DNA of 64,000 nt from Flavobacterium psychrophilum (GCA_945862065.1 CAMAWT010000015.1:1-64000), one strand, 5' to 3'. Positions 29,736 through 39,012 are shown, numbered from the stretch's first letter. A program made the numbers and translations. Notes: a model not told the origin generated them from the letters alone.

Positions 29736-29810
29736 TGGGCGATGAGGGGTTCGAACCCCCGACCCCCTCGGTGTAAACGAGGTGCTCTGAACCAGCTGAG
29801 CTAATCGCCC
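29736..29810 (-). tRNA. tRNA-Val (anticodon TAC)
   Basis: The minus strand folds as a normal 75-nt tRNA: acceptor GGGCGAT with ATCGCCC, D-arm containing AGCTCAGCTGGTT, anticodon arm CCTCG-TTTACAC-CGAGG with anticodon TAC, and T-arm GGGGTTCGAACCCC. CCA is not encoded. Confidence 0.96.
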
Positions 29811-29866
29811 TTTTATCTTTAACAGGGTGCAAATATAAAGCTTATTTTTAATTCTACAAACATTTT

Positions 29867-31081
29867 TTACAAAACTTCTGCAACAGTAAAGGTGCTTCCG
29901 CCGATGTAAATAAAATCTCTAGCTGACGCATTTTGTAACGCAGCAGTATAAGCCTCTGAAATAGAATTAAATGTGTTGCCAATAAGTTCAAATTCTGCTG
30001 CTTTTTCTTGTAAAATATTTTCGTCTAATCCTCTTGAAACCGATGGTTTACTGAAATAATAGTTGGCGTTTTTTGGAAATAAGGGCAACATTGAATCTAA
30101 ATCTTTATCATTTACAACACCCAAAACAATATGTAAATCTTCAAAAGGTTCGTTCTTTAATTGATGCATCACTACTTCCAATCCGTGTGCATTGTGTGCC
30201 GTATCGCAAATAGTCTTCGGATTCGTTCCAATTTGATGCCATCTTCCCAATAACACCGTATTTTTGATTACATTTAAAAATCCTTTTTTCAAACATTCTT
30301 CCGTAACTGGAAAACCTTCTGTAAGAGTTTCTAAAGCAGAAAGCACCGTTTTTTTATTCGCTTTTTGATAATCTCCTTTCAAATCACTTGGATATTCTGG
30401 GTGGTTTCTGTCTGATGCAAATAGGATAGGAGCTTCCTTTTTCTCAGCAATATTTTCAAAAACTACTTTTGTTTCTTTTGTATATTCCCCAATCACAACA
30501 GGAATTTTCGCTTTAATTATTCCGGCCTTTTCAAAAGCTATTTTTTCAAGCGTATTTCCCAAAAACTGAACGTGATCCATGCCGATATTTGTAATAACAG
30601 AAAGTAACGGAGTAATCACATTCGTAGCATCGAGCCTTCCGCCCAGTCCCACTTCAATAATATTTATGTCAGTTTTGGATTGTTCGAAATAAGTAAAAGC
30701 CAATCCAACAGTCATTTCAAAAAAGCTTAACGAATGATTTTCAAAAAAAGCTTTGTTTTTCGAAACAAAATCACACACAAATTCTTCAGAAATTTCTAAA
30801 CCGTTTATTTTTATGCGTTCTCTATAATCTTTTATATGCGGCGACGTGTACAATCCAACTTTGTAACCCGCTTCTTGATATACAGATGCTAGTAGGTGAG
30901 AGGTAGATCCTTTGCCGTTGGTGCCTGCCACATGAATACACTTTAATTTTTTTTCTGGATTCCCCAAATGTTCCAGCAACAAAAGTGTGTTAGACAAATC
31001 TGCTTTGTAAGCAATTGCCCCTATTGTTTGGTACATCGGCAACTGATCAAAAAGCCATTCGGTCGTTTCTTTGTAATTCAT
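29867..31081 (-). CDS. folC: dihydrofolate/folylpolyglutamate synthase
   Basis: FolC joins glutamate to dihydropteroate and to folates in one-carbon metabolism. This 404-residue Mur-ligase-like enzyme has the ATP loop GTNGKGS at residues 53-59, the folate-binding region YTSPHIKDYRERIKING, the segment TVGLAFTYFEQ, and GLGGRLDATNVI. Length is normal. It diverges from exbB with 122 nt between starts and follows the tRNA gene upstream of its 3' end. Assignment is firm. Confidence 0.95.
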   Translation of the reverse strand: MNYKETTEWLFDQLPMYQTIGAIAYKADLSNTLLLLEHLGNPEKKLKCIHVAGTNGKGSTSHLLASVYQEAGYKVGLYTSPHIKDYRERIKINGLEISEEFVCDFVSKNKAFFENHSLSFFEMTVGLAFTYFEQSKTDINIIEVGLGGRLDATNVITPLLSVITNIGMDHVQFLGNTLEKIAFEKAGIIKAKIPVVIGEYTKETKVVFENIAEKKEAPILFASDRNHPEYPSDLKGDYQKANKKTVLSALETLTEGFPVTEECLKKGFLNVIKNTVLLGRWHQIGTNPKTICDTAHNAHGLEVVMHQLKNEPFEDLHIVLGVVNDKDLDSMLPLFPKNANYYFSKPSVSRGLDENILQEKAAEFELIGNTFNSISEAYTAALQNASARDFIYIGGSTFTVAEVL

Positions 31082-31203
31082 TTTAGATAAAATAGGTTCT
31101 GAATAAAATATTTTACGTTTTTTTTAGTTTAATACTATAAACGAAATTATGTTTATTGCAAATTTCAACTTATTTTTACAATAAAATAATAAAATATAAT
31201 TTT

Positions 31204-31923
31204 ATGATTGATTTATTTATCAAATTACAAACCGATTCTCTTGCGCAAGCGGCAACATCTGCTCTTGTTGATAATGTTCCAACAGCAAACACCGAAATTT
31301 CTGTTCTAGAATTTGTGGTTAAAGGAGGTTTTTTCCTTGTCCCAATCGGTATATTATTGCTTTATACTTTTTATTTAATTATTGAACGATTTCAATTTAT
31401 ACATAAATCGGCTAAAATTGACGCCAATTTAATGCGCGACATCAAAGACAATTTAAACGCGGGCAACCTTGATGCTGCCATTTCATATGCCGAACGAGCG
31501 AATACGTCATCTGGAATCATCCTGAAAGAAGGCATTTTAACCATCGGCAGACCCATTTCAGAAATTGAATCCAATATGGATCGTGCCGCCAATATCGAAA
31601 TTGGTCAAATGGAACGAAGACTAGGTCATTTGGGTTTGATAGCGGGTATTGCACCAACCCTCGGATTCATTGGAACCATCGGTGGGGTAATCAAAATATT
31701 TTACAGCATTTCGCAAACAGAAGACATCAGTATCGGAAATATTTCGGGCGGTTTGTACGAAAAAATGATTAGTAGTGGTTCGGGTTTAATTGTCGGAATC
31801 ATTGCTTATGCCGCCTACCATTTATTCAATGGTAAAATTGACAATTTCTCATTGGCTGTTCAAAAACAAGTACTCGATTTTGTAAATATAATTCAAAGAC
31901 CAAATGGCCATAAAGCGAAATAA
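31204..31923 (+). CDS. exbB: MotA/TolQ/ExbB proton channel protein
   Basis: ExbB forms the inner-membrane proton channel that drives TonB-dependent uptake. I start at the ATG 31204 (a TTG at 31156 only adds 16 residues). The 239-residue protein has three membrane helices: about 40-62 (FFLVPIGILLLYTFYLIIERF), about 140-165 (LGLIAGIAPTLGFIGTIGG) and about 183-205 (SGSGLIVGIIAYAAYHLF), with the usual TLGFIGTI core. Its end overlaps exbD by 20 nt, so the two are translationally coupled. Confidence 0.93.
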   Translation: MIDLFIKLQTDSLAQAATSALVDNVPTANTEISVLEFVVKGGFFLVPIGILLLYTFYLIIERFQFIHKSAKIDANLMRDIKDNLNAGNLDAAISYAERANTSSGIILKEGILTIGRPISEIESNMDRAANIEIGQMERRLGHLGLIAGIAPTLGFIGTIGGVIKIFYSISQTEDISIGNISGGLYEKMISSGSGLIVGIIAYAAYHLFNGKIDNFSLAVQKQVLDFVNIIQRPNGHKAK

Positions 31924-32299
31924 AAGATTTCATGCAGAAGTAGCGACATCGTCTTTAAGCGACATCATGTTCTTTTTGCTTTTGTTTTTTTTAATCATCT
32001 CTACGTTGGCAAACCCAAACGTAATCAAAATGACGTTGCCCAAATCGAAAACCAACGAAAAAACAAACAAACAACTCATAACATTATCTGTAACCGAAGA
32101 TAAAAAATTCTATATCGACAAAGAAGAAGTCCCTTTTGATTCGTTGGAAACCACCTTGATTTCCATGATCGACAAATCGAAAGAACAAACCGTTGTGGTG
32201 CGCATTCCGTTCAACCTGCAAGTCCAAGATTTAGTCGATGTACTCCAAATAGGCATCAAAAACAATCTAAAGTTTGTAATAGCGACCAGCCCAAAGTAA
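31904..32299 (+). CDS. exbD: ExbD/TolR biopolymer transport protein
   Basis: ExbD is the single-span partner of ExbB. The 131-residue protein has a basic N-terminus, the conserved SLSDIMFFLLLFFLIIST segment near 17-34 with the proton-carrying aspartate (D20), and a periplasmic TolR-like domain. It overlaps exbB. No terminator hairpin is visible before element A copy 3, which lies 112 nt downstream on the opposite strand. Confidence 0.93.
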   Translation: MAIKRNKRFHAEVATSSLSDIMFFLLLFFLIISTLANPNVIKMTLPKSKTNEKTNKQLITLSVTEDKKFYIDKEEVPFDSLETTLISMIDKSKEQTVVVRIPFNLQVQDLVDVLQIGIKNNLKFVIATSPK

Positions 32300-32410
32300 A
32301 GGAGGTAAGGTTTATGGAAGGTTTTAAGGTTTATGGGTTGTAATGACCTAATCAAAATGCACTATTTACTATTTTTTTGTAGCACACCATCACGTTTTTC
32401 AAGACAACTT

Positions 32411-32478
32411 GTCCCGCTTTCGCCTTTATCTTGCTCGCCCTACGGGACTTCACAAGGATATCGGCTCAATCGGGGCTA
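32411..32478 (-). ncRNA. element A, copy 3 (structured repeat)
   Basis: On the minus strand it runs from AGCCCCGATTGAGCC to AAAGCGGGAC. The outer pair is CCCG/CGGG; the inner stem CTTGT/GCAAG closes with a U-G wobble that would be a C-A mismatch on the other strand. It lies 112 nt past the exbD stop, opposite strand. Confidence 0.65.
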
Positions 32479-32510
32479 AAAATGACATGTAGTTTTTCAG
32501 TTGAAAAATA

Positions 32511-32589
32511 GTCGAAAGTCATAAAGTCATAAAGTCATAAAGTCATAAAGTCTTAAAGTCGAAAGTCATAAAGTCAAAAGTCATAAAGT
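32511..32589. repeat. 8-bp tandem repeat tract
   Basis: The unit ATAAAGTC is repeated about eight times with small changes. It lies 33 nt from element A copy 3 on its 5' side. The tract resembles that beside copy 1 (26482-26551). Confidence 0.85.
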
Positions 32590-32610
32590 TTCAGGTTTCA
32601 AGATGAAAAT

Positions 32611-32636
32611 CCTGTTAGAGTTTGAAATCTAACAGG
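32611..32636. repeat. 9-bp inverted repeat
   Basis: CCTGTTAGA and TCTAACAGG pair perfectly around an 8-base loop. A second inverted pair, CTAGTTTT (32704-32711) and AAAACTAG (32731-32738), follows. Both lie past the stop of the 32782 gene; neither has a clear T-run. No gene is seen in 32300-32781. Confidence 0.55.
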
Positions 32637-32781
32637 CTTGAAATACTTTGTGGGCACGGATTGCAAATATTCGCTATCGGTTTAAGGGTTTATCTGCTCA
32701 AGCTAGTTTTTTCAAATCATCCCTAATACAAAACTAGTTTTCCGTTAAGCCACCAGTTGCCCAAATCCACTGAAGTAATTG

Positions 32782-33387
32782 TTATGGGACGTCTTTTTTG
32801 TTTATACTAGTTTTCCAAGTTTGATTTTTACTATCCAAAAAATAGATTTCGGAATCGTCAACTCTCAAAACTTTTTTAATAGTGATATAACTTGGATATA
32901 ATATTTCTGCTGTAAGTTTCATTTCTCCATTTTTCATTTCTAATATTTGGATAGAGTAAGGAATATCTGTTGCTGGATTATTGTAAACCAAGTACTTTTT
33001 TGTATTTTCAATTCTAAGAGGAAAACCATTTAGAGTTAGTGTTTTACTTTTTTTAGGATTAATCAAAATATAAAATTCTTCATTGTAAGTAAACTTATTT
33101 ACTACTATAATGTCCGTATTTTTAATTTTTCCAAGTTCATCAAATTCTACATAATTATCTTCAGATTTATTGTCACAATATTTAACTGCACGGTTGTCGC
33201 TTCTTTTGTAAATTAGACAGCCATTCTTTTTTTTAGTATTTATTTTTTCAATAGCTAGCTCATGCAGCTTTTGCTCGATTACAGAGTTTTGAACTTTTGT
33301 GAATTGTATTTTTGATTGCGCATTTATTGTCGAAATCGTTAACAATATTAAAAAACGGATAATGTATTTTCTTCTCATTTTTTTCAT
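32782..33387 (-). CDS. exported protein of unknown function
   Basis: I do not recognise this 201-residue protein. It has a basic N-terminus and hydrophobic stretch ending in STINAQS, a signal peptide with likely cleavage after NAQ. The rest is beta-rich with many lysines and no cysteine pattern or catalytic motif that I can name. The ATG three codons later (MRRKYIIRF) is an equally good start. It lies in an accessory patch between exbD and tonB, with another small exported gene upstream in the same direction. Confidence 0.7.
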   Translation of the reverse strand: MKKMRRKYIIRFLILLTISTINAQSKIQFTKVQNSVIEQKLHELAIEKINTKKKNGCLIYKRSDNRAVKYCDNKSEDNYVEFDELGKIKNTDIIVVNKFTYNEEFYILINPKKSKTLTLNGFPLRIENTKKYLVYNNPATDIPYSIQILEMKNGEMKLTAEILYPSYITIKKVLRVDDSEIYFLDSKNQTWKTSINKKDVP

Positions 33388-33505
33388 AGGTATTACATAA
33401 CGTCAGACTGTTAATAAACCTAACAATCTTACACCAAAAAACAACTAAAATATTGGATAAAAATACATTTTTCGTTATTTCTTGAAACGGTTGTTATGAC
33501 CATCC

Positions 33506-33883
33506 TTAATTCAACTTGTAAATCTCGTCGTAAGTTACATAGTCCTTTCTGCTGATAGAATACATTTGTTTTCCATTTTCATCCAACATCAATCCAACAC
33601 TTTCATCTTTTTTCGGAAAGTAAATTTGGTAACCGCGCCCATCTTTTAACATAATGCCATAAGTTTCAATTGAGTTTTCTGATTTAATTGAGTTTTGCGT
33701 GTATTCATAAACATTAGTTTTACCTAAACTATCTTTAATAGAAAACTTTGTAGGAGAAAAATTAATTTCAAACTTTTTTCCATTTGAATCTAATGCTTTC
33801 CAATTTCCTTGATAACTGATTGAACCTTCACAAGAAAAAAACATTATTGATAAGAAAACTAAAATTAGACTACATTTTTTCAT
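33506..33883 (-). CDS. small lipoprotein, lipocalin-like layout, function unknown
   Basis: This 125-residue protein has a lipoprotein signal with cysteine at residue 18 (IMFFSC). The mature part (YQGNWKALDSNGKKFEINFSP, then short beta-strands to MYSISRKDYV) looks like the small single-domain lipoproteins common in Bacteroidetes whose folds resemble lipocalins; that comparison is by eye. It sits in the accessory patch between exbBD and tonB, with 118 nt to the next gene. Confidence 0.7.
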   Translation of the reverse strand: MKKCSLILVFLSIMFFSCEGSISYQGNWKALDSNGKKFEINFSPTKFSIKDSLGKTNVYEYTQNSIKSENSIETYGIMLKDGRGYQIYFPKKDESVGLMLDENGKQMYSISRKDYVTYDEIYKLN

Positions 33884-34081
33884 AGAAATATGGGTTTTAA
33901 GATTGCTTATAACTAATTTATATATCCGACAAAACCAAACTAATTTGCCCGATTTTAGCTCTATATCTGATAACCGTCAGTATTATATTCCAAAGATAAA
34001 ATTAAAACACCAATAAATCATGTAGAATTTTTACTACACGCAACTCACAAAATAGCTTCTGAAAAACTATTGGTCAAACTC

Positions 34082-34148
34082 AGCCCTGATGGAGCCGATA
34101 TCCTTGCGAAGTCCCGTAGGGCGAGCAAGATTAAGGCGAGAGCAGGAC
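34082..34148 (+). ncRNA. element A, copy 4 (structured repeat)
   Basis: It runs from AGCCCTGATGGAGCC to GAGAGCAGGAC. The outer pair is CCTG/CAGG; the inner stem CTTGC (34103-34107)/GCAAG (34125-34129) is perfect, with CCCGTAGGG at the top. It lies 52 nt past the tonB stop on the opposite strand and faces copy 3 across two small genes. The rest of 33884-34200 holds no gene. Confidence 0.65.
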
Positions 34149-34200
34149 AAAATGTCTTTTGAAAAGGGGTTGAGTGCTTCTAAAAAAAAAGTAAGTTGGT

Positions 34201-35109
34201 TTAATCTCGAATTTTGAAAATATAGGTAATGGTTCCCACTTGTTTTTCGGTGCCGTCTGCACTGGAGTTCCATTTGGTGTTCATTGCCGCTACTTTGGCT
34301 TGGCTAGATAAGCAACTTGCCGTGTTGGTAGTGCCTCTGGCGCCTGGTTTTGCATCGGTAACGGTTCCGTTTTTATCGACAGTAATTTGGACTACAACTG
34401 TGCCTTCTTCGTTGCAATTATAGTCGGGTCTGGGTTTTGAAATAGCGATTCTACCCGACAAAGCATACCCAGCACCATTGCCTTTTCCGTTGCCGCTTCC
34501 GTTTCCACCGCCGCTACCCGAACCGCTTCCTGCTCCGTTTCCAGTGCCATTTCCTGTTCCGTTTCCACCACCAGTTCCGCCGCCGCTTCCTCCTGTGCCT
34601 AAATAGCCATTGGAATTAATATTCCCATTCGATTTTCCTTGATTGCCAGAAGTGCTGCTGTTTCCGTCGCCTCCTTTTTTGTTGCCTTTCAACATGTTGG
34701 ACAAGGCGTCGTCAGTTTTTTTAACAACAGGTTTGGGTTGCGTTTCTTGCTTTTTTTCTGGTTTAGTAATCGGAGGTGTTTTCTTTTTAGGTTCGTTTTT
34801 TGGAACCGAAATCACATCATCATCTGAATTTTCTTGAGAAATAATATTTTCGTCGGGGGTAGGGGTTTCAATCTGTTTTGTGGCTTGTTTCACGTCGAGT
34901 TCTTTACTAGGAAAATCGTCGCCTTTACCCAAGTCGGTATCGCCAAAATTGACGGTCATTCCGCCACCACCGCCACCGCCTACAAGTTCTTCTAGGTTGG
35001 AAGGAGGCCAAAAACGTACGAAAAACAATAGTAACAAAAGTAATCCATAAACAAGAATCGCTAAGGCTAGCGATTTTTGTTTATCGGTATTTGAAGAATC
35101 TATTTTCAT
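34201..35109 (-). CDS. tonB: TonB family energy transducer
   Basis: TonB passes proton-motive energy from ExbBD to outer-membrane receptors. The ATG at 35109 gives 302 residues: one membrane helix (about 14-34; LALAILVYGLLLLLLFFV), a run of seven glycines, a Pro/Lys-rich stretch, a long Gly/Asn/Ser/Thr tract (about 160-215) in place of the usual proline linker, and a C-terminal TonB domain (YNCNEEGTVVVQITVDKNG, then IFKIRD). It is convergent with exbBD and separated from them by 1.9 kb of accessory genes and repeats, which is unusual as the three are often adjacent. Confidence 0.88.
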   Translation of the reverse strand: MKIDSSNTDKQKSLALAILVYGLLLLLLFFVRFWPPSNLEELVGGGGGGGMTVNFGDTDLGKGDDFPSKELDVKQATKQIETPTPDENIISQENSDDDVISVPKNEPKKKTPPITKPEKKQETQPKPVVKKTDDALSNMLKGNKKGGDGNSSTSGNQGKSNGNINSNGYLGTGGSGGGTGGGNGTGNGTGNGAGSGSGSGGGNGSGNGKGNGAGYALSGRIAISKPRPDYNCNEEGTVVVQITVDKNGTVTDAKPGARGTTNTASCLSSQAKVAAMNTKWNSSADGTEKQVGTITYIFKIRD

Positions 35110-35177
35110 ACTTTGAGTTGTTATAGAACAACGCAATTTAGGAACTTAAATTGTATAATTGTGTTTTTTTAAGATTT

Positions 35178-36404
35178 TTATACCAATTGTTTCAAGGCAA
35201 TTTCAAAGGCTGTTGCGCTGATATTGGTTTTACTTGCATGGCGTTCGTGTATTTTTGCAATGGCATTTTTGATGGTTTCTGAGGTGTCTAAGAATATAGA
35301 CTCATCGGTCATCTGAACTTTTTTCTCCATAAAATAAGCAAAAACACGTGCCATTCCGCAGTTGGAAATGAAATCTGGAATCAAACTTACTTTGTTATCT
35401 GTGGCTTCCATGATCGGTCCGAAAAAGATTTCTTTATCTGCAAAAGGTACATTGGCACCACACGAAATTACTTCTAATCCCGATGTAATTAAATGATCCA
35501 TTTGGTCTTGAGTAACCAAACGTGAAGCGGCGCATGGCGTGAAAATTTCAGCACCAATTGTCCATATTTTTTCATTGATTTCTTCAAACGGTATCATGTC
35601 GTTTGAAACCAATTTGTTACCGTCTTTGTTTAAAAACAATTTACGAATTTCTTCAAATGTAAATCCGTTTTCATTGATAATTCCGCCATCTCTGTCGATG
35701 ATTCCAATGACTTTCGCACCCATTTCTGCAAGGTAAAAAGCGGCAGCTGAACCAACATTTCCAAATCCTTGAACGATGGCTTTTTTACCTTTTACATCTC
35801 CACCATAAATAGTGTAAAAATGACGTACGGCTTCGGCAACTCCATATCCAGTAATCATGTCGGCTACGGTATATTTACGTAAAACATCAGGTGAGAATTT
35901 TGTATTTTCAATTACTTTAACCACACCTTGGCGCAATTGTCCAATGCGGTTGATTTTGTCGGCTTCTGTTGGTTTGAAATGTCCATTAAAAACACCTTCT
36001 TGCGGATGCCAAACACCACATTCTTCTGTCATTGGGATTACTTCATGGATTTCATCAACATTCAAATCACCACCTGTTCCATAATAACTTTTTAATAAAG
36101 GCGAAACGGCTTTGTACCAACGTTGTAAAACACCTTCTTTTCGTGGGTCATTTGGGTCAAAATTGATTCCCGATTTTGCACCACCAATTGCAGGTCCAGA
36201 AACTGAAAATTTCACTTCCATTGTTTTTGCAAGAGAAAGTACTTCATTCATATCCAATCCTTTTCTCATACGCGTGCCACCACCGGCAGCTCCGCCACGT
36301 AATGAGTTAATTACTGTCCAGCCTTCTGCTTCTGTTTCAGCATCTTTCCAGTTAAATACTATTTCAGGTTTTTTATTTTCGAATTTTTGTAATAAGTCTT
36401 TCAT
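35178..36404 (-). CDS. Glu/Leu/Phe/Val dehydrogenase
   Basis: This 408-residue enzyme belongs to the amino-acid dehydrogenase superfamily that deaminates Glu, Leu, Phe or Val with NAD(P). The substrate lysine motifs are present (GGTRMRKGL and GPAIGGAKSGINFDP, followed by YGTGGDLNVDE), as is the Rossmann loop VQGFGNVGSAAAFYLAEMGAKV near the middle. The typical glutamate form is longer by 10-40 residues, so the substrate is left open. It may share a transcript with anmK, which lies upstream by 35 nt. Confidence 0.9.
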   Translation of the reverse strand: MKDLLQKFENKKPEIVFNWKDAETEAEGWTVINSLRGGAAGGGTRMRKGLDMNEVLSLAKTMEVKFSVSGPAIGGAKSGINFDPNDPRKEGVLQRWYKAVSPLLKSYYGTGGDLNVDEIHEVIPMTEECGVWHPQEGVFNGHFKPTEADKINRIGQLRQGVVKVIENTKFSPDVLRKYTVADMITGYGVAEAVRHFYTIYGGDVKGKKAIVQGFGNVGSAAAFYLAEMGAKVIGIIDRDGGIINENGFTFEEIRKLFLNKDGNKLVSNDMIPFEEINEKIWTIGAEIFTPCAASRLVTQDQMDHLITSGLEVISCGANVPFADKEIFFGPIMEATDNKVSLIPDFISNCGMARVFAYFMEKKVQMTDESIFLDTSETIKNAIAKIHERHASKTNISATAFEIALKQLV

Positions 36405-36439
36405 CGTTGATTTAATTATTTGCGATGCAAATATACTAT

Positions 36440-37519
36440 TTAAATTATAACTTTTGTATAAATTATTCCGCCAGAATGGTCATTCAGAGCTCCTGTAACA
36501 CTACTCAAAACATTGATTTCATTTCTCAATTTCAACACTCCAAGTAAGCCAAAAATCAAAGCCTCTTTGTATTCTAACGTTTTGTTGTCGGGTATGATGA
36601 TGTCAATATTTGGCAAATAATACTTCATTCGTTCTATCAAAAAAACGTTGTAAGCACCACCGCCAGTAATGAGTAATTTGCCTTGGTTTTTTGGTAAAGC
36701 TAATCCGATTTGAAGAGCCACATGTTCTGAAAAAGTATGCATTTTATCTTTAGTTGGAATAGAATATTTTTCAATTAAAGGCAACATAATTTCCTTGACA
36801 AACTCGAATCCCAATGATTTTGGATGGTTTTTTTTATAATAGTCCAACTCGTTTAATTCCTGAAATAATTCATGATTCATTGCGCCAGAACGGCTTATTT
36901 CACCTTTGTCATCATAATCAAATCCCAATTTATTGGCATAATAATTTAACACTGTGTTTACAGGCGAAATATCAAAAGCAATTCGTTTTTCATTTTCTTC
37001 AAATGAGATGTTTGAAAAGCCACCGAGATTCAAACAAAAATCAAATTCAGAAAATAAAAGACGATCACCAATTGGGACTAAAGGAGCACCTTGACCGCCA
37101 AGTTTTACATCTTGAATTCTAAAATCACAAACAACGTTTTGATTTGTAATTTGTGCAATTTTTGATAGGTTTCCAATTTGAAGTGTGAATCCGTTTTGGG
37201 GTTGGTGTAAAATGGTATGTCCGTGTGAGCAAACAGCATCCAAATTTGTAAGTTGATTTTTTTCAATAAAATGATTTATAACAGCTCCAATATAGTCTGT
37301 ATATTTCACATTCAAACCCATAAGTTCATCTTCTGAAAAATCAACAGCTTTTTTAAGTATTTCTAACCAATCAGCGCTGTACGGAACGGTTTCAGCTTCA
37401 AGAATAGCATATTCCCATTTATCATTATCTATTGAAAAATGGATGTGAGCAAGATCGATACCATCCAATGAAGTTCCAGACATGATACCTACACAATTAT
37501 AGTTTTTTTTCATCATCAC
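36440..37519 (-). CDS. anmK: anhydro-N-acetylmuramic acid kinase
   Basis: AnmK opens and phosphorylates 1,6-anhydro-MurNAc released by cell-wall turnover, feeding the sugar back to central metabolism. The 359-residue protein has the family N-terminus GIMSGTSLDGID (residues 11-22), CSHGHTILHQP, DFRIQDVKLGGQGAPLVP and NLGGFSNIS, and the late ITGGGAYN motif. All are hallmarks of the family. It precedes the dehydrogenase gene and diverges from the acyl-CoA dehydrogenase gene. Confidence 0.95.
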   Translation of the reverse strand: MMMKKNYNCVGIMSGTSLDGIDLAHIHFSIDNDKWEYAILEAETVPYSADWLEILKKAVDFSEDELMGLNVKYTDYIGAVINHFIEKNQLTNLDAVCSHGHTILHQPQNGFTLQIGNLSKIAQITNQNVVCDFRIQDVKLGGQGAPLVPIGDRLLFSEFDFCLNLGGFSNISFEENEKRIAFDISPVNTVLNYYANKLGFDYDDKGEISRSGAMNHELFQELNELDYYKKNHPKSLGFEFVKEIMLPLIEKYSIPTKDKMHTFSEHVALQIGLALPKNQGKLLITGGGAYNVFLIERMKYYLPNIDIIIPDNKTLEYKEALIFGLLGVLKLRNEINVLSSVTGALNDHSGGIIYTKVII

Positions 37520-37537
37520 TCTAAATTTGCGAAATCG

Positions 37538-37569
37538 TTTGAGAATTTAATAAAATTATCATACTTTTG
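37538..37569 (+). promoter_or_regulatory. Bacteroidetes-type promoter for acyl-CoA dehydrogenase
   Basis: A -33 TTTG (37538-37541) and a -7 TACTTTTG (37562-37569) are 20 bp apart, matching the group's consensus in sequence and spacing. The likely start of transcription near 37576 leaves about 37 nt of leader. Confidence 0.65.
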
Positions 37570-37612
37570 AGGTCTAAAATTAAACATTTACTAATTTATA
37601 TTATACAAAAAT

Positions 37613-38755
37613 ATGGATTTTAATCTTACCGAAGAACATTTAATGATTCAACAAGCGGCAAAAGATTTTGCTCAAACCGAATTATTGCCTGGCGTTATAG
37701 AAAGAGATGAGCATTCAAAATTTCCGACCGAACAAGTCAAAATGATGGCTGAATTGGGTTTTATGGGTATGATGGTTGATCCAAAATATGGTGGCGCGGG
37801 TTTAGATAGTATTTCGTATGTGTTGGCTATGACCGAAATTTCAAAAATTGATGCCTCTGCTGCAGTTATTATGTCGGTAAACAACTCACTAGTTTGTGCC
37901 GGAATTGAAAGATATTGCAACGAAGAACAGAAAATGAAATATCTAGTTCCGCTTGCAAAAGGAGAGGTAATTGGGGCTTTTTGTCTATCAGAACCAGAAG
38001 CGGGAAGTGATGCAACCTCCCAAAAAACAACAGCCATTGACAAAGGAGATCATTATCTTTTGAATGGAACCAAAAATTGGATTACAAATGGTTCAACGGC
38101 TTCTACCTATCTTGTTATTGCTCAAACAGATATTGAGAAAAAACACAAAGGTATCAATGCATTTATAGTTGAAAAAGGTTGGGAAGGATTTGAAATTGGG
38201 CCCAAAGAAAAGAAAATGGGAATTAGAGGAAGTGACACCCATTCTTTGATGTTTACGGATGTAAAAGTTCCAAAAGAGAATAGAATTGGTGAAGATGGAT
38301 TCGGATTTGCATTTGCGATGAATGTATTGAATGGCGGGCGAATAGGAATTGCTTCTCAAGCATTAGGAATTGCAACTGGAGCTTATGAAATTGCCTTAAA
38401 ATATGCACATGAAAGAAAAGCATTTGGTAAAGAAATATTCAATCATCAAGCAATTGCGTTCAAATTAGCTGATATGTATGTAAAAATTACGGCTGCCAAA
38501 TTACTTGTTATGAAAGCAGCTTGTGAAAAAGACGAGGGTAAAGATATTGCACACTCAGGAGCTATGGCAAAATTATACGCGTCAGAAATTGCTTTGGAAG
38601 TGGCTAATGAAGCAGTTCAAATACATGGCGGAAACGGTTATGTTGCTGAATACCACGTTGAACGAATGATGCGCGATTCAAAAATTACGCAAATTTATGA
38701 AGGAACATCAGAAATTCAACGAATCGTAATTTCAAGAGGATTGAAAGATTTGTAA
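37613..38755 (+). CDS. acyl-CoA dehydrogenase
   Basis: This 380-residue FAD enzyme makes the 2,3 double bond in acyl-CoA during fatty-acid or branched-chain amino-acid breakdown. It has the signatures FCLSEPEAGSDATSQ and WITNG of the middle domain, ERKAFGKEI with HQAIAFKLADM, and GGNGYVAEYHVERMMRDSKITQIYEGTSEIQ, whose glutamate in YEGT is the usual catalytic base of short-chain types. The protein is close to butyryl/short-chain enzymes in length. It is a single gene with its own promoter and terminator. Confidence 0.94.
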   Translation: MDFNLTEEHLMIQQAAKDFAQTELLPGVIERDEHSKFPTEQVKMMAELGFMGMMVDPKYGGAGLDSISYVLAMTEISKIDASAAVIMSVNNSLVCAGIERYCNEEQKMKYLVPLAKGEVIGAFCLSEPEAGSDATSQKTTAIDKGDHYLLNGTKNWITNGSTASTYLVIAQTDIEKKHKGINAFIVEKGWEGFEIGPKEKKMGIRGSDTHSLMFTDVKVPKENRIGEDGFGFAFAMNVLNGGRIGIASQALGIATGAYEIALKYAHERKAFGKEIFNHQAIAFKLADMYVKITAAKLLVMKAACEKDEGKDIAHSGAMAKLYASEIALEVANEAVQIHGGNGYVAEYHVERMMRDSKITQIYEGTSEIQRIVISRGLKDL

Positions 38756-38774
38756 AATTTTAAATATAGTTGAT

Positions 38775-38812
38775 AAAACCCTTTAGATTGAATTTTTCTA
38801 AAGGGTTTTTTC
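38775..38812 (+). terminator. terminator after acyl-CoA dehydrogenase
   Basis: Arms AAAACCCTTTAGA (38775-38787) and TCTAAAGGGTTTT (38797-38809) pair perfectly and end in T's. Confidence 0.88.
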
Positions 38813-39012
38813 GTTTATAATTGAAAGAAAATAGGCCAAAATGATTATGAATTCCATTAATAAATATCTTCAAAAGAGAGCAAAAATTCCTGCCTCGCTT
38901 TAAGCAAAGCCACTATTGACGAACATACACATCATGTTTTTGAAATGTAAAATTAAATTTCATCAGAATATTCTAAATAGTTTTTTATCTTTACAATCAA
39001 GCAAAAAATCTA

